From: Papio anubis
Taxonomy: Eukaryota > Chordata > Mammalia > Primates > Cercopithecidae
NCBI RefSeq assembly: GCF_008728515.1
Contig: NC_044978.1
Span: 9,058,452 to 9,122,451, forward strand
Direction of reading: 5' to 3'
DNA length: 64,000 nt
Below the pieces are notes generated by a model. The model had not been told where the DNA came from. It searched no databases and worked only from the letters and a program-made list of their open reading frames with translations. Positions within the stretch are counted from its first letter, which is position 1, and each line of letters starts with the position of its first letter. A program made the position numbers and the translations under genes. Positions 1 to 12,647 of the stretch are shown piece by piece.

Positions 1-384
1 ATTTGATGGAAGAGTCTCTGACTCCAACAGGTCAGGTATCGCTCAGGTGGACAGACAGGAGGACAGATGCATAAACCCAAGCGACAGAAGGAGGTAGACC
101 ATACTGTGCCCAATGACCTGGACTTTCCAATGCCCTTGCGAGGGTGTGTAAGACTGTGCTAAAAAGTCACAACAGTGAAGCAAAGCTGAACTACAAACCT
201 GGGTAGTCTGATTCTATGTCCTGAGATTTCCCCTTATGTTCCCTTTTTTAAAACATCTAGAATGCCATTTCTTTGCTTCTGGGTTGTTGTGTGTTAACTT
301 TGTCTCCCAACCTTACACACATAGCTGCAAGGCAGCTACTTATATTACAGGGAGAAGATAAATATAAAAAGGGAATGAAGATAC
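1..384. other. Unassigned AT-rich DNA
   Basis: Single-copy-looking sequence before the first recognisable repeat. I see no repeat family, exon-like frame or simple repeat here. Confidence 0.4.
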
Positions 385-596
385 GGGTTTTGCAGTGATA
401 CAGAGCTAGGTTTGAAGCTCAGCCCTACTGCATTCTACCTGTGTCACCCTGATCAAGTGTAACTTTAGTTTAATTGTCAATAAATGGACATAAGAGCTGT
501 ATCTATTGCAAAGGGTTGTTGTAAGAGTAGAATGAGATCATGCGTGTATCAGTGCACACAAGAAATGCTAGGAAATGTAAGCTGTTGCTATTGAGG
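385..596 (+). mobile_element. MIR SINE relic
   Basis: The order of segments follows the MIR consensus: a 'gaagctcagccct' start, then 'cctgtgtcaccctgatcaag', 'gggttgttgtaagag', 'atgagatcatgcgtgt' and a 3' part ending near 'gctgttgctattg'. It is heavily diverged, as expected of an ancient mammalian tRNA-derived SINE. No function is inferred. Confidence 0.7.
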
Positions 597-689
597 AAGA
601 GACAAGATCATTATCTTAAGGTGGCACAGATGCTAAGGTATAGTAGAATTAATTCCAAATCTTCCTAATTGTAGCTAAACCTGATTCTT

Positions 690-960
690 TGCTATTTCCA
701 ATCATTGAGCTTCCTCTTCCAAGTATTAAATCATGTTACTCCTTCTTCCCAAAATTTCCTGTCAACCTCATCTTCCATCTCCCAATCCTTTGCATCTTTT
801 ATGATGAGAATAAATGACATTTTTCTGCAAGCCTTCCCTACACCTCCAAGTGGACATAATCTCTTCCTCCTTTGAAGGGTTGTAGCACATGATTTGTAAC
901 TCCTTCACCGTCTGCATCATTTCTTCTTTGTAGGATTTCTGAATGGTGCCTTATAGGTGT
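690..960 (+). mobile_element. L2 LINE 3'-end relic
   Basis: The stretch reads like the L2 3' region: 'gcaagccttccctacacc', followed by pyrimidine-rich text with 'gtagcacatgatttgtaact'. It is too diverged to place its exact ends by eye. Confidence 0.5.
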
Positions 961-1257
961 TGGTGTAAAGGAATACCTTTCCTTATCATGCAATAAACAA
1001 ATGAAGTCAACAGCTATATCATTTAAGCATTTTCTGTAGATTCAAGACCCAAAGTATATTCAAAGATTCAAAGCATATGGCCCTGTATCTAGCAGACCAT
1101 CAAATCCCTTTCGAATGTGCTGTTGGCGCCATTGTCATCAAATCATTCCCCACATGACCTACTCATTTACTTTCTTAACTCACACAAACTGGAATAGGCG
1201 ATATCATTTCTGCATGTCTTAAACTTTCATTTTTCACATCAGACGCACCTTGGCATC

Positions 1258-1440
1258 GTGGTAAGAGCCCAGAATGGACAGCTGGAAAGCATGGGTTACA
1301 AAACCAATTCTGCTGCTAAGTATCTTTACGATCTTAAATTGATCATTAGTCTCCTTGAGCCTCCGTTTTTAAAAATCTTGTGATACAAGAGGATTGAACT
1401 TGATTGCCTCAGGTACCTACTGGCTCTAACATTTCATCGT
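1258..1440 (+). mobile_element. MIR SINE relic
   Basis: Diverged MIR-like order: 'gcatgggttacaaaaccaat' for the 'gggttcaaatcc' region, 'ctccttgagcctccg' for the 'cctctgagcctcag' core, then a 'gaggattgaac' segment. Confidence 0.55.
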
Positions 1441-3074
1441 GATGTTATTTTACTCTCTTTTCTTCCTCTAAGACAAATAAAGCCTTCCAGCTTTAAACAG
1501 CACTAACCTTAGTAGAGAGTCGACTTATTTGTTTAGTTCACAGTGTTATTGGCATGACCTTTATGGTGCAGTGCCTCCTGTGACACATGATAGAATACCA
1601 AAAGTCACAGTCTGCAGCTCAGTCTAATAAAAAATACAGTTTTAATTGTGGGTTGGCCTTACACCACATTACCTTAATGAGACAGCAAAGTGCAAGAACT
1701 AGATCCCTCTTGCAAGTACATACCTTGGTTTGCAAATTTCCTAACACATAGTGACAGTGTTGAACTTAACTATAAATGCATGTTGAACTTTGCAGTCCTG
1801 ATGCAATAGGAAGTAGTTTAATAAGAACATCCTGCAAGTTCCCAGGGTATAAAGCAAGCCGGCCATTCTGAAACTCTCTTCCCCTTGCTGTGATATTAGT
1901 TTATACTAAATTTCTTTCTATCACTGAATAAATGTCCTATTTTTATCTCATACTAACACCAACATTGCCCTTATAAAGTATTTATAAATAAAAATGCTAA
2001 TATCTATTAAATGCTTCTGAACTAGTGTGCTCAGTGTGCCTGAGGAACCTTTATCTCTCACACTTGACAACCTCATCTTTGATAAAGTTGAGATCAAACC
2101 ACTCCTTATAATCACTTCTTAATTTGATTTTCATGATCGCTCAGCCCAACCAGTGAGGACATCCTGTCTTTCTTCACCAAGCAGAAGATAAGAAATCCTT
2201 TCTTTATTATATTGAATCCCTCTATTTTCCTCACAATCTCAGGCTTTTTGTAAAGATTATAATTTAATCTCTTCCTTCCTTCTCATTTTGAATCATATTA
2301 TATTGATTTCCTGTTTAAATCTCTCCATACCTTAAGAGAAATAGAGAAATCTATTCCTAGTCTACTCTGTTTGTTTGGGTACTTGACTACTTCTATAAAG
2401 TCATCTCACTCCATTATCTGCACACCATCCTCCATCAACTTGCACTCTGGTCCCACCAAGTCTTCCTGGTGACACAAATCTTCCAATGTGAAATAATGAG
2501 CAGAAAGCTATGAGAATAAAGAAAGGATCCATACGAATATGTAAAACCCAACATTTGGCTGAAAACATCCAAGGCACCACAGACCAGTTGTATCTGTGAA
2601 CAACCATTGCTTGTTCCTAGTACCTCACGGCAGCAGATATCTGTACTTTGCCTCTTCTACCTCTCTACTTAAGGTATTGGTTCATTAATTGATGCTTAGA
2701 CTTAGAGACAAAGCAGTTTGCTGTGGTAGGCAGGGTGTTCCACTAAGGCATAGGGAGAAAGGATGTAGGCTGTCAACACAACTCAGTAGATGACACAAAA
2801 TAATCATCTCCTCCACTGGCATTTACATCACATTTGCCAGTGGAGATATTTTAGAATGACCATGTCTCCAGTAGCTTTTCTATTTATTCTCTTTTTCTTT
2901 TTAATCTTGAAACAATTTAGATACACTAATGTCTAGATAACAGAAGTCGATGGCAAAGAGAAATGAAAAGCCCATTTTCACTGGAGTCAGAGTGGAGAGG
3001 TGTAGTTACGTGACTAGTGAGCTGGGCCAAGCATCTGCATTTCACTTCATTGAAAGTAGTCAGAGAAATGGCTT
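1441..3074. other. Unassigned AT-rich DNA
   Basis: No repeat family recognised with confidence. The stretch contains a perfect 11-bp hairpin at 2811-2845, listed separately. Frames here are short and lack any protein signature. Confidence 0.4.
2811..2845. repeat. Short perfect inverted repeat (11-bp stem)
   Basis: The left arm 'ctccactggca' (2811-2821) is the exact reverse complement of 'tgccagtggag' (2835-2845), with a 13-base loop. The stem is too short for a microRNA precursor. Confidence 0.8.
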
Positions 3075-3285
3075 ATGTTTATTTAGCATCCAGTATTTTT
3101 CAAAGTGCTTTACAGAGATCACTTCATTTAATCCTAAAAACAATCCTTAAAGAAGGAGTGGAGGTTATATTATTATCCTCATTTTACAACTGAGTAAAGT
3201 GAGGTATAGAAAAATTAGGCAACGTTCTCACCAGAGAGACTGAGATTTGTACTTAGGCATTCTGCCTCCATAATCCACCTCTTTA
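3075..3285 (+). mobile_element. MIR SINE relic
   Basis: Clear MIR core and 3' part: 'caaagtgctttacagagatc', 'acttcatttaatcctaaaaa', 'attattatcctcattttaca', then an 'actgagtaaagtgaggtata' segment and a 'gcctccataatcca' end. Confidence 0.8.
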
Positions 3286-4543
3286 AATAAAATACTGGGC
3301 TACCTATTGGGTCCAACAACAAACAAGGAAAATATGAAGATTATTCAGGCAAATGGTTGTCAGTTGTCTTCCATGGCCCAGCGAGACTTTGTTAGTAAAG
3401 TATCAGTCTTTATTTCCACCAGCCATCTGTCTACTCTTTGTACTAATTCAACATAAAAAGAAGAATGAGATGGATGCTATTTTTAACCTCCTAGAATATA
3501 AACCCTGTATTCATTTGTTTCTTATAAAATTAATTTTGAACTGATTATTTTAAATTATCTGTCTCTTTGGAAGAACACAACCATTTTTTATTGTGAATAT
3601 ATTTATTCTTTCCATTAGTAAATTTAACATGAGTGTCACAAGCAACTTCAAAGGTGTGTGGTGTGATGGATGAGCTTGGACCAAATCCTAGTGCCTGCTA
3701 CTTGAGTGGGCAGCCAGTACAAATTGGACCAATGAATGAATCAACAGTACCTCTATCATTTTCACATAATCATTATTCATTCCATGCCTCTCTTGAAGTA
3801 GTATGAAAAATAAAAAATATCATTGCTGAAAACCTAAGTTTATGGTTCAGGTCACAATAGTAAGAATGTACTAAAATGTTTCATACAATTTATTTTGGTG
3901 TAAAATATTCTAATTTTCCAGATGAATACATAGAACCTTTTAGGACAATAAATGGTTCACTTATATTTTAGAATTTCTGTTACTATATTTTAAGGGAAAT
4001 TTAGATGTTTTGAACAATTGGGTGGTCTGGGGATTTATGAAAGTGAATAATGTTAAGATTCTACTCTAATGTTGTAATAGAGGATCTTAATATAAATAGT
4101 TTGAAATTGCATAAATATTTTCTGATTGTGATACTTGTGCTATTTGGAATATCAGAATACTGGGAAATGTGGATGTATAAATTTTAAAGTATGTATAAAT
4201 AACATTACTATGATTTTCAGTTTCTTGTAACAATCAAAATATCAAAAATACATATTTGTCCTGTCCCTTTGGAGTGCACTCCACTCACAGTCTGGTGTCT
4301 TCACATACTTTTGCTGTTAGTATGTCAAAGCAGGGGTAATTTTAAAAAATGGAGAAACACTAAATCAAACAAAACAGTGTGTTCTTTCATTTTACCTAGG
4401 CCATACTTTGTTCAAACACAAAATCTAACTAAAAATAACATTATTGAAACGCAGTATCATTTGAAAAATAATGCAATTTGACCATAGCATAAAAATGTAA
4501 GTAATGTAACCAACCTTTGTGTCCCAGGTCAAAATTTGGGCTG
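3286..4543. other. Unassigned AT-rich DNA
   Basis: No recognisable repeat or gene. Very AT-rich, with short spurious frames only. Confidence 0.4.
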
Positions 4544-4898
4544 TGTATTAGTCTGTTCTCATGCTGCACATAAAGACATATGTGAGACTGAGAGATTTAT
4601 AAAGGAAAGAGGTTTAATGGACTCACAGTTCCACGTGGCTGGGGAGGCCTCACAATCATGGTGGAAGGCGAAAGGCACGTCTTACGTGGTGGCAGGCAAG
4701 AGAGAGTGAGAACCAAGTGAAAGGGAAACCCTTATAAAACCGTCAGGTCTTATGGGACTTACTCACTTCCGTAAGAACAGTATGGGGGAAACCGCACCCA
4801 TGGTTTAGTTATCTCCTACCAGGTTCCTCCGTATGTGGGAAATACGGGAGCTACAATTCAAGATGAAATTTTGGCAGGTACACAACCAAACCATATCA
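4544..4898 (-). mobile_element. Solo MaLR LTR (THE1/MST type)
   Basis: Read on the minus strand this is a THE1/MST LTR of about 355 bp. The plus-strand text starts 'tgtattagtctgttctcatg' and ends 'aaaccatatca', the complements of the family's 3' and 5' ends. The flanking 5-mers 'ggctg' and 'ggttg' look like a target-site duplication with one change. No internal region or second LTR is present, so it is a solo LTR left by LTR-LTR recombination. Confidence 0.88.
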
Positions 4899-5100
4899 GG
4901 TTGATTCTGTCTTCTTATCTGTGCTTCTCCCTGCTCCTGAATGTTGTTCTTGATTTTCCTCCAAATCTGGTATACTAGTTTCTCCACTCAAAATCTCATC
5001 CATATCTTCACTTATCAAACACATTAGTATTCCATTTGCAGCGCTTCTTATTCTACAGTTACCTTCTGGTGGCTTTAAGTGTCACTGATACTTCTTTCTA

Positions 5101-5185
5101 GAACTTGTTCATCCATTGAATCATTCATGTAAATTTATTAAGCACCTCTTCTGTCCCAGTCCTGCTCCTTGCTAATCCCTTCCCT
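5101..5185 (+). mobile_element. L2 LINE fragment (faint)
   Basis: 'ttcatccattgaatcattca' followed by 'aatttattaagcacctcttc' resembles the end of L2, where 'tttattgagcacctactatg' is typical. Short and diverged. Confidence 0.4.
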
Positions 5186-6508
5186 TAATACTACTAACAT
5201 ATACATTCTATACATCAAATTTAGCCATCTTTTCTTTCTCTCATTCTTTATTTTTCTTCTTATGGATATCTCCCCAACTCAACTACATTTGTTTTTACAG
5301 GAATTCAAATAAAGAAATAAACTTATTTTCAATCTTCCATTTTGCATAGAATAATAATAAATATGGAGTATTTACTAAATACCTTTTGACCGGCATAATT
5401 AATTTCAATTAAATAGCATGTTTGTGCCACAGAAGTTAAATGCTACCCTGCATGAAGGGCAAATTTGAGTCCATTTCTTCTGAAGGGGTTGTTCGCTTAT
5501 TAGTACACACTGGATTCATGAACGACAATGGGTATCCTTTTGAGTTTTATTAAAATTGATCATGCTCATTTGTAATTGTTAGATATATACTTAAATAGCT
5601 AAGTAGCTTTGATTTCAATATAGGTTTAGATTTAATTATAAGGAATAAAGGTTAAATTATGTGAGAACACATGCTGAGCTCATCGCTGGAAACTGGCATG
5701 AAGAAATCAACACATTAAAGAAGAGAAGAAATAAATGGCACTTTTGCCATTTCAATTTAATTCTACTGCTTTTCTAATGAAAATTCACCTAAACACAAAG
5801 TACCTTACTAATTATCTAATCACAGCAGGAAAATAATACATGGAAACTGTACTATTGTATTTCGAACTGCTTCACACTTGGCTCTTCCCTAAGGTATGTT
5901 AACCAATAGTGAAGTTCTAATATATTATCCAGAGGAAAACAAAAGTCTAAACATAGATTCCCTTGTCCTCTTCCCATTGAAGATAACTAAAATTTGATTT
6001 TTTGGATATAGCAAATTTTCTGGGTTCAATATGCTCCTTCCTTTTGCAATTCTTTAATGAAAGATTATTTATTGGTGCATACATAATCTTTGCATCATTG
6101 AGTAAGATGCTAAAGCTAGTGAAAGAAAAAGTTGTTTACCTAATAACACAAAATTCACTATATGTTTATATTCATGAATTTTAGAAAGGTTGCTGAAGTT
6201 ATGATTTCCAGAAGATTGTATTTTAGGAAAATGCCACTGGTTTAGCTATATTTAAACTTTTGAAGTAGAGGAGAGACATTACTTAGAGAAAAGCAGAAAG
6301 AAATGTCTGAAGCTCAAAACAAAGGGTACTCCTGCTGAAACTTATTTCTTTAGCTACCTAGAGCTAACAATTCTCCCTAAAACCTAAAAGCCTACAAATT
6401 ATATATTTTCCTCTTTCTTCTTCTCTAACAATATCCCTCATATCCATAGGCAGAAAATAGAATTGTTCAAGACAGTTTGTGTAAGGAAAAATCTATTTCA
6501 TGTCTATT

Positions 6509-6527
6509 TCTCTCTCTCTCTCTCTCT
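6509..6527. repeat. (TC)n microsatellite
   Basis: Uninterrupted run of TC dinucleotides followed by a short T tract. Confidence 0.9.
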
Positions 6528-9070
6528 TTTTTCCTAGCAATAGGAATAGCTCTTTCAGTAAAGAGAGGTAGTAAACGGCCAAAATAGTTTCAAAGATGCA
6601 AGCACTGGGGCTGATATTTTCAAATGTACTCAAGATTTTAGGCTTCAGTGAACTAAGCCCCTAAATGTATAAAAGGCAAATGTGATCTCATAGTCGCAAA
6701 TAGAACTATTTACAAAGTAATGGTTATCAGAGGAAGCAAAAGACTGTAAATGGGTAAATACAATTTATATATTATTATATCTTTTCCTTATTTACACACA
6801 CACACATTTGAAAAAATATTTAGGAAACTATAGAACAGTGGGAAAACAGTTGAAAAACAAATAGTTGGTACATGTGAAATAGAAATGGTATCCACAAGGA
6901 TACAATAAGAGCTACACAATTATTTTAAGGATACAATTGATTGGTTGGTTGGTTTATCAAGGGAATGCCACAGATAATCTTGATTTCAGCTGAGACTTTG
7001 ACAGACCATCTAATTATAATCTTGTAGATAAAATGTGAAGCTGTATATTAGGCGATGGTACAATTATGTAAAATTCACAACTCACTAACAATTAAACTCA
7101 AATTATGATTAGTGGATTCATGTCCTCTTATACAAATACTTCTAATGACATAGCATAAGATTATGGCAGGCAACATTTTGAAACTGATCACTTAGAACAC
7201 ACAGCAAATTTGTTTTACAAATCTAAAAATCACATAAATAATCAAGATTCAAAATTATTTCCCTACTATGCTAGACTAAAACTAACAAAGTGGAACTGAA
7301 ATGGGGTAATTACTAAAGCTTAAATTTAGGTTAAAATATCAATTTGGAGGCCCCAGATTGTAGTGGCTCTTGTGAGAAAGATCTAAATGCATTTGAAAAT
7401 ACAAACTGAGCCAACAGTAATACAAAAACTGCTTTAAGATGAGTATAAAAATAAATAAGCATCAACAAAAGTTAAATGTGGCCTTAGTTGCAATAAACAG
7501 AAATGTGGTTTCTTAGTCACAAACCTAAGTCGAATATTCATATTTCACTCAGCTCAGTCCAGATTTGTGCCATTGTTTCCTTTTCCCATATCTATTTCTT
7601 GTTCATTCAATCATATGATAAAATATATTTTATATGCAATGTGAAACACCTTAAAAATCCATCTGAAATTCTGAAATATATATTTTTTAAAACTGACAGC
7701 TGAAGACTTCCAGGAGAAAAGGCAATTAAAATGACGAGGATCCTCAAAACCATGTCACATAAATAGTTAATGAAACCTGAGATATTTTCACTGATAAAGG
7801 GAATAGCTGTATAGGATAGACCCACACATTTGGAAGGCCATCATAAAAATTTTGTGTAGGCTTATAAGATAGAACTAAGGCTAACAGGTATTAATCATCA
7901 CCATAAAAAAGCAAATAGGGACTGGAAGGAATGAAGAATTTTAAAAAATAATTTGAATTGTTCAGCAACAGAAAAGGCATCCTTGTAAATATCCGTATTT
8001 CCCAGTGGCATGCACATTGAAGCAGCGACTGGGGTGTGGGGTAGTGGATATTCTTGAACCTCAGTAGGATGCAGCAGGTAGGTGTACAGAACTATCTTTG
8101 AAATGTTGATGTTAGAAAACTGTATTTAAGGAAGCTACACTATGGATAAAATATCACATTGCTTAGATACCTTGGCACATTTTCAAACATGTATCCTGTT
8201 TATCCTGGTACAAATCAGTTTCATTGTCTTCCATTTACAGTTTTCTCCCCACGCATGCATCAAGCCTGCGGGTCCTTTTCTGCCATTATTATTTGCTTCC
8301 ACCTTCAGGGGAACTATCTATTTATTATTCACTGAGTCCCTTCGAGGGATTTTCTCTCTCAGGGTTTCAACCCTAGCTATTTAGCTTACGGCTGAATTCT
8401 CTGGAGTTGCCTAAACTCCAATACACACTTGATTCCTCAGTTTCTGTGTTCAGAATTTTCCTGACTAGTCCATCTGTACTCTAGAAATAAAGTATCTCTC
8501 ACCATGCTTCTCTGAATGGAGCCTACAATTTTAAACAGCACATTCTTGGGTTTTCCTTGGTCCTCTTTCCTGAATTTGTTTTTATGGGTTTTCTAGGCAT
8601 GAGTAATGCAACCCTTTCAATGTAGCCCAATATATATCATTGACTCTACCATTTCCTCTAAATGTCTAAGATTCTTTGTAATATACTGTCTCATTCTCCC
8701 ATCAGCATCCACCTTTAAGGCATTCAATTTCTCACCAAGGTTTACTGTCTCTCTTTCAACAGAATGACAAATACAGCCTTTCCATCTTTAACTTGCCAAA
8801 TATATAGATAAATTGAAGACAAAAGAAAATGTCTTTAAAATTATTAAAGATCAAGCAATAAGGAATAATGTTGATAACCAACAGGAAAATTTAAATTACA
8901 ATCACAGAAAATAGAGGGAAGTGGCATTTTCAAAGTTAGCATAAATAATTTTGAGGAATGATAGACAGAGTGCAACGAAGACTAGGGCTACAGAGAAGTT
9001 AATGAAAGTAGTGGTTGTAATAAAATAAATTTGAGAGATTAGAAGGATATTTGAAAAGGGTGAAGACATC

Positions 9071-9376
9071 CTTATTTATTTATTTATTTGGAGACAGAGT
9101 CTCACTCTGTCCCCCACACTGGAGTGGAGTGGCATGATCTTGGCTCACTGCAATCTCCGCCTCCAGGGTTGAAGTGATTCTCATGCCTCAGCCTCCTGAG
9201 TAGCTGAGATTACACGCCCCTTGCCCCTCACCACGCCCAGCTAATTATTGTATTTTTAGTAGTGAAAGGGTTTCCTCATGTTGACCAGCTGGTGTCAAAC
9301 TTCTGACCTCAGTTGATCCACCTGCCTCAGCCTCCCAAAGTGCTGGGATTACAGGCGTGAGCCACTGTGCCCAGCC
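9071..9376 (-). mobile_element. Alu element (full length, antisense)
   Basis: Starts on the plus strand with a (TTTA)n tail and 'ggagacagagtctcactctg', and runs through both monomers to 'gcccagcc', the complement of the Alu 5' end. Internal changes and small losses suggest an older Alu. Subfamily not assigned. Confidence 0.95.
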
Positions 9377-10117
9377 CAATATTCTTAAATTAAGGGTAAG
9401 AAAGGTTGTTTTTCAATACTGAATACAGGACATTTGACAATTTACAGATGTGTTCTACAGAACAAATTCATAAAATTTACAGAAAATTTTCTTTTTACAG
9501 AAAAAGATTCTCATATTGCAGAAGGAAGGAAAAGTTGCTTAGACATTTTAGCTCATTTAAACCTACAGATGTGGAAAAAAAAAAAAAAGAAGCATGCCTT
9601 TCCTGTACAGAGAGCAAACATATGCTACAAATCAGACAGAAAGAGACACACACGTGCACACACACATGCATGCTTACGTTGTATCTTGAGATGAACAATG
9701 ACAAAAACAAAAGGTCAGTATCTTTACTTTGCATCACTGAAATAAATGACAACTCTTTGAGCTTAGTACTTTCCTCCACCTGACTGAGTCACTGGTTACA
9801 AAACAGAACAAAATAAAACAAAACAAAAACAAAACCCTGATCCCTCATTGACTTTCGCTTCTCCGGTTTCTGAAGATACCTGATGATTTTGCAATGCATA
9901 AAACAATACTGTTTCCACTATAGGTAGACTAATTGTAACCTTGGCAATTTTGTCATTTTTTTTCCCTTTAAGTATATGTCAGATTTTTTTTTTTTTAATT
10001 GGCAAACAAGCATTCTAAAGTTGAAACTCCTTTGCAAAATATCTTGAAAATAAATTAGCTTTTTTTTCTAAGAGATTTTCCCTTCTTTGGGTCTTACTTT
10101 GCTATTAGGGTAGACAT
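9377..10117. other. Unassigned DNA with simple-repeat patches
   Basis: Contains an A13-type run near 9574, a CA-rich patch at 9646-9668, an (AAAAC)-rich patch near 9806-9835 and T runs around 9955-9995. The overlapping frames at 9406-9783 come from this low-complexity sequence and carry no protein signature. Confidence 0.5.
9646..9668. repeat. Short imperfect (CA)n tract
   Basis: CA repeats interrupted by 'gtg' and ending in 'atgcatg'. Confidence 0.75.
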
Positions 10118-10123
10118 CATCAC

Positions 10124-10380
10124 TTTTTTTTTTTTTTTTGAGATGGAGTCTCACTCTGTCGGCCAGGCTGAAGTGCAGTGGCACGATCTCAGCTCACTGC
10201 AACCTCCTCCTCCTGGATTCAAGCAATTCCCCTGCCTCAGCCTCCCAAGTAGCTGGGATTACAGGCATGAGCCACCACGCCTGGCTAATTTTTGTATTTT
10301 TAGTAGAGACGGGGTTTTGCCACGTTGGCCAGACTGGTCTCGCGCCCCTGACCTCAAGTGATCTGCTGGCCTCAGCCTCC
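10124..10380 (-). mobile_element. 5'-truncated Alu with target duplication
   Basis: A T16 tract then 'gagatggagtctcactctg' opens the element on the plus strand. It stops at 'ctcagcctcc', so its own 5' end is missing. 'catcacttttt' occurs at 10118-10128 and again at 10381-10391, so truncation happened at insertion rather than by later deletion. Confidence 0.95.
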
Positions 10381-10493
10381 CATCACTTTTTGTAGAGATG
10401 AGGAAACTGAGATTGTGTTATAACTTAATCATAATGTACAATGGATAAGCATTGGAATCAGGATTTATGTAAAAGTCTAAGTCTATATGATGA

Positions 10494-11026
10494 CCTATTG
10501 CTAAGGTAATCAATACTCAGCAGTTTAAAATAACAAAGATTGATTATATCGTAGTTTTTGTGGAGTAAAAAGTCTAAGTAGAAATTAGTCAGGTGTGTAT
10601 CGTGTAGGGCCTCTCAAAAGGACGCAGCCACGTTGCCAGCCCAGGCTGCCGTCATCTCAAGGCTTGATGGGAACAATTAACTTTCAAGCTCACTTACGTG
10701 GTTGTTGGCAAGGCTCCGGTCCTTACTGGCTGTTGGCCATAGACATTACCTCCTTGCCACAAGGGATTATCCACAGGCTTCTCACAACATGACAGCTTGC
10801 TTTGCCAGCCAGCAAGAAAGAGAGCAACAGGAGACGCATAGGATAAATGCCTGAGTCTTTTTGTAACTTGTTTTTGAAAGTGATATTCCACCTTGTCTGC
10901 CACATTATATTCACTAAAAGCAAGTCACTAAATCCGGTCCACATTCAAAAGGAAAGGATAATGGAGTGTGAATATCAAGGTATGACGATCATTAGGTACC
11001 ATCTTAGAGGCTGCCTATCACAGACC
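10494..11026. mobile_element. Old mammalian interspersed repeat (class unassigned)
   Basis: The text follows a widespread mammalian repeat I recognise by phrases such as 'gctcacttacgtggttgttg', 'gctgttggccatagac', 'cacaacatgacagcttgctt', 'agcaagtcactaaatccgg' and 'aggctgcctatcacag'. I cannot assign its RepBase name reliably. Overlapping frames at 10595-11086 are repeat-derived. Confidence 0.6.
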
Positions 11027-11640
11027 ACGAAGGTTTTTCTCTGTACATGTGAGACCCAAACTTCTTGGCTTGTTTTTAAATTATAAAACAATTAAAGAAA
11101 TATCCATGCAAGAATATCTGTCCTACATTACCTGTATTAAGTTTAACCAATGAAAATGCAATATTTAATTTGAACACAGCAACACATTCCACTGTAATTT
11201 TCATCATAACATTAAGCATATATATGTAAATAACTTAATGTAGTTCTAGTACAAAATATTAGGAAATTGAAGAATAATGACACTTCTTCAAAAAGCTGGA
11301 TGGATAAATGACATATTTTGATTTGCATTAGAGGTTTGGGAAAGCAATGAACATTATACGAATGAAAATTCTAGGGTGGGAATGTTTCTTTAGTGAGGTA
11401 ACATTTTTCTGTATCTATTGTCCTCTTGAGGACATATGCCAAATTTGGGTATGGGCTTAATTTGGCTATTCAGAAGAAACCTTGCATAAAGAGAAATTAG
11501 AAAAGCTTTTAGTAGTAAAACAGCACTGATGGCACAAAGTAAAAACTTGAGGAAACTCGACTCCATGGCCTGTGTCCTCTCTAGGAAAGTAGCTAGGCTG
11601 AAACTTCTAAATGCAGAAAAAATATATTCTGTACTCTTGT
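11027..11640. other. Unassigned AT-rich DNA
   Basis: No repeat family or gene recognised between the old repeat and the poly-A cluster. Confidence 0.4.
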
Positions 11641-11650
11641 GGTGCTTAGC

Positions 11651-11747
11651 AAAAAAAAAAAAAAAAAAAAAAAAAAACCTCACAAAAAAGGAAAAAGGGG
11701 GAAAACAAAAAAAAAAAAAAAAAAATCTTCTTGCACTTTTGGGGTTG

Positions 11748-11776
<29 letters not shown>
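11651..11776. repeat. Cluster of three long poly-A tracts
   Basis: A tracts at 11651-11677, 11707-11725 and 11748-11776 are separated by purine-rich spacers. The sequence after the first ('cctcacaaaaaaggaaaaag') resembles that after the third ('cctgaccagaaagagagaaa'), suggesting duplication of an A-tail plus flank. Lysine-rich frames here are artefacts of the A runs. Confidence 0.85.
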
Positions 11777-11781
<5 letters not shown>

Positions 11782-12647
11782 CCAGAAAGAGAGAAAGGGG
11801 CCTACATCAAATATAATGACTGCTTCCCCTTCAAGCATATGAGAGTTTGAGGAACTATCTAAAATGAGAAGATGATAAGAAAGCCTGGAACATCTGAAAG
11901 GAAGTAGATCTCCCACAATTTTCAAAATAAGGAAACCGCTTTTCACAAGACTCTCAACCAAAGCTTGGTAATATATTTAAAACAACAGAAAACAGAATGC
12001 AATATTGTTAAAATAGAATGAGGGACAAAGAATTTCAACAGAAAGCTCTAATCTGAAAGAGGAATTCAATGAACATTCTAGAACTGAGAAATACGGTATG
12101 TGATATAAAGAATTTGTCGGATGAGGTCTATCTCAGACTAGACAGAATGAAGAAAAGAAGTAGTAATCTCAGGATAAATAAATAGAAGATACACAAACTG
12201 AAGTACACAAGATTGGAGAAGAATTAAGAAACAGAACACTGTGTAAGAGACCTATAGAAAAAAATTCAAAATATCTAACATTCCTAAAATTAAGTTTACC
12301 AAAGGAGAGGAGGTAATGGAGCAGAAGTAAATATTAAAAGACATATTGAATATGAATTTTCTAACAGTAATGAAAGACATGGATCTGTAGGTCCATAACC
12401 ACGACAAAACCCATATATGAAAAGCATGCACACACACAGAGAATTTGCTGATAGTCAAGAGGAGGAAAAGGAACCTGTAAAAGCAGCCAAAAAGAGGCAT
12501 TGCTACCAAAAGGAATAAACAATAGACTGGTAGCTTGATTTTGAATATAATGGTGCCAAAACAATGAGATATCATCCTTAAGATGATGAAAGAAAGTCAT
12601 TGGTCAACCACTTATACCCAGTCGAACTACCTTTAAACCTGGAAGAT

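Larger units (their letters stand above)
4899..9070. other. Unassigned AT-rich DNA with faint L2-like patches
   Basis: Mostly unrecognised sequence. An L2-like patch at 5101-5185 contains 'aatttattaagcacctcttc'. Text around 8600-8805 has an L2-like pyrimidine-rich order, but only weakly. Open frames such as those at 8142-8384 have no domain or codon pattern suggesting a gene. Confidence 0.35.

Noticed and set aside
9071..9376. Possible exonised Alu
   Set aside because: No adjoining exon or transcript evidence is visible, so exonisation cannot be claimed.
10138..10395. Frames resembling 'Alu-derived protein' sequences
   Set aside because: Typical translations of antisense Alu. The same applies at 22,022, 35,612, 40,870, 48,121, 51,153, 60,147 and 61,995.
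11529..11961. Lysine-rich and phenylalanine-rich frames
   Set aside because: They are translations of poly-A tracts on either strand.
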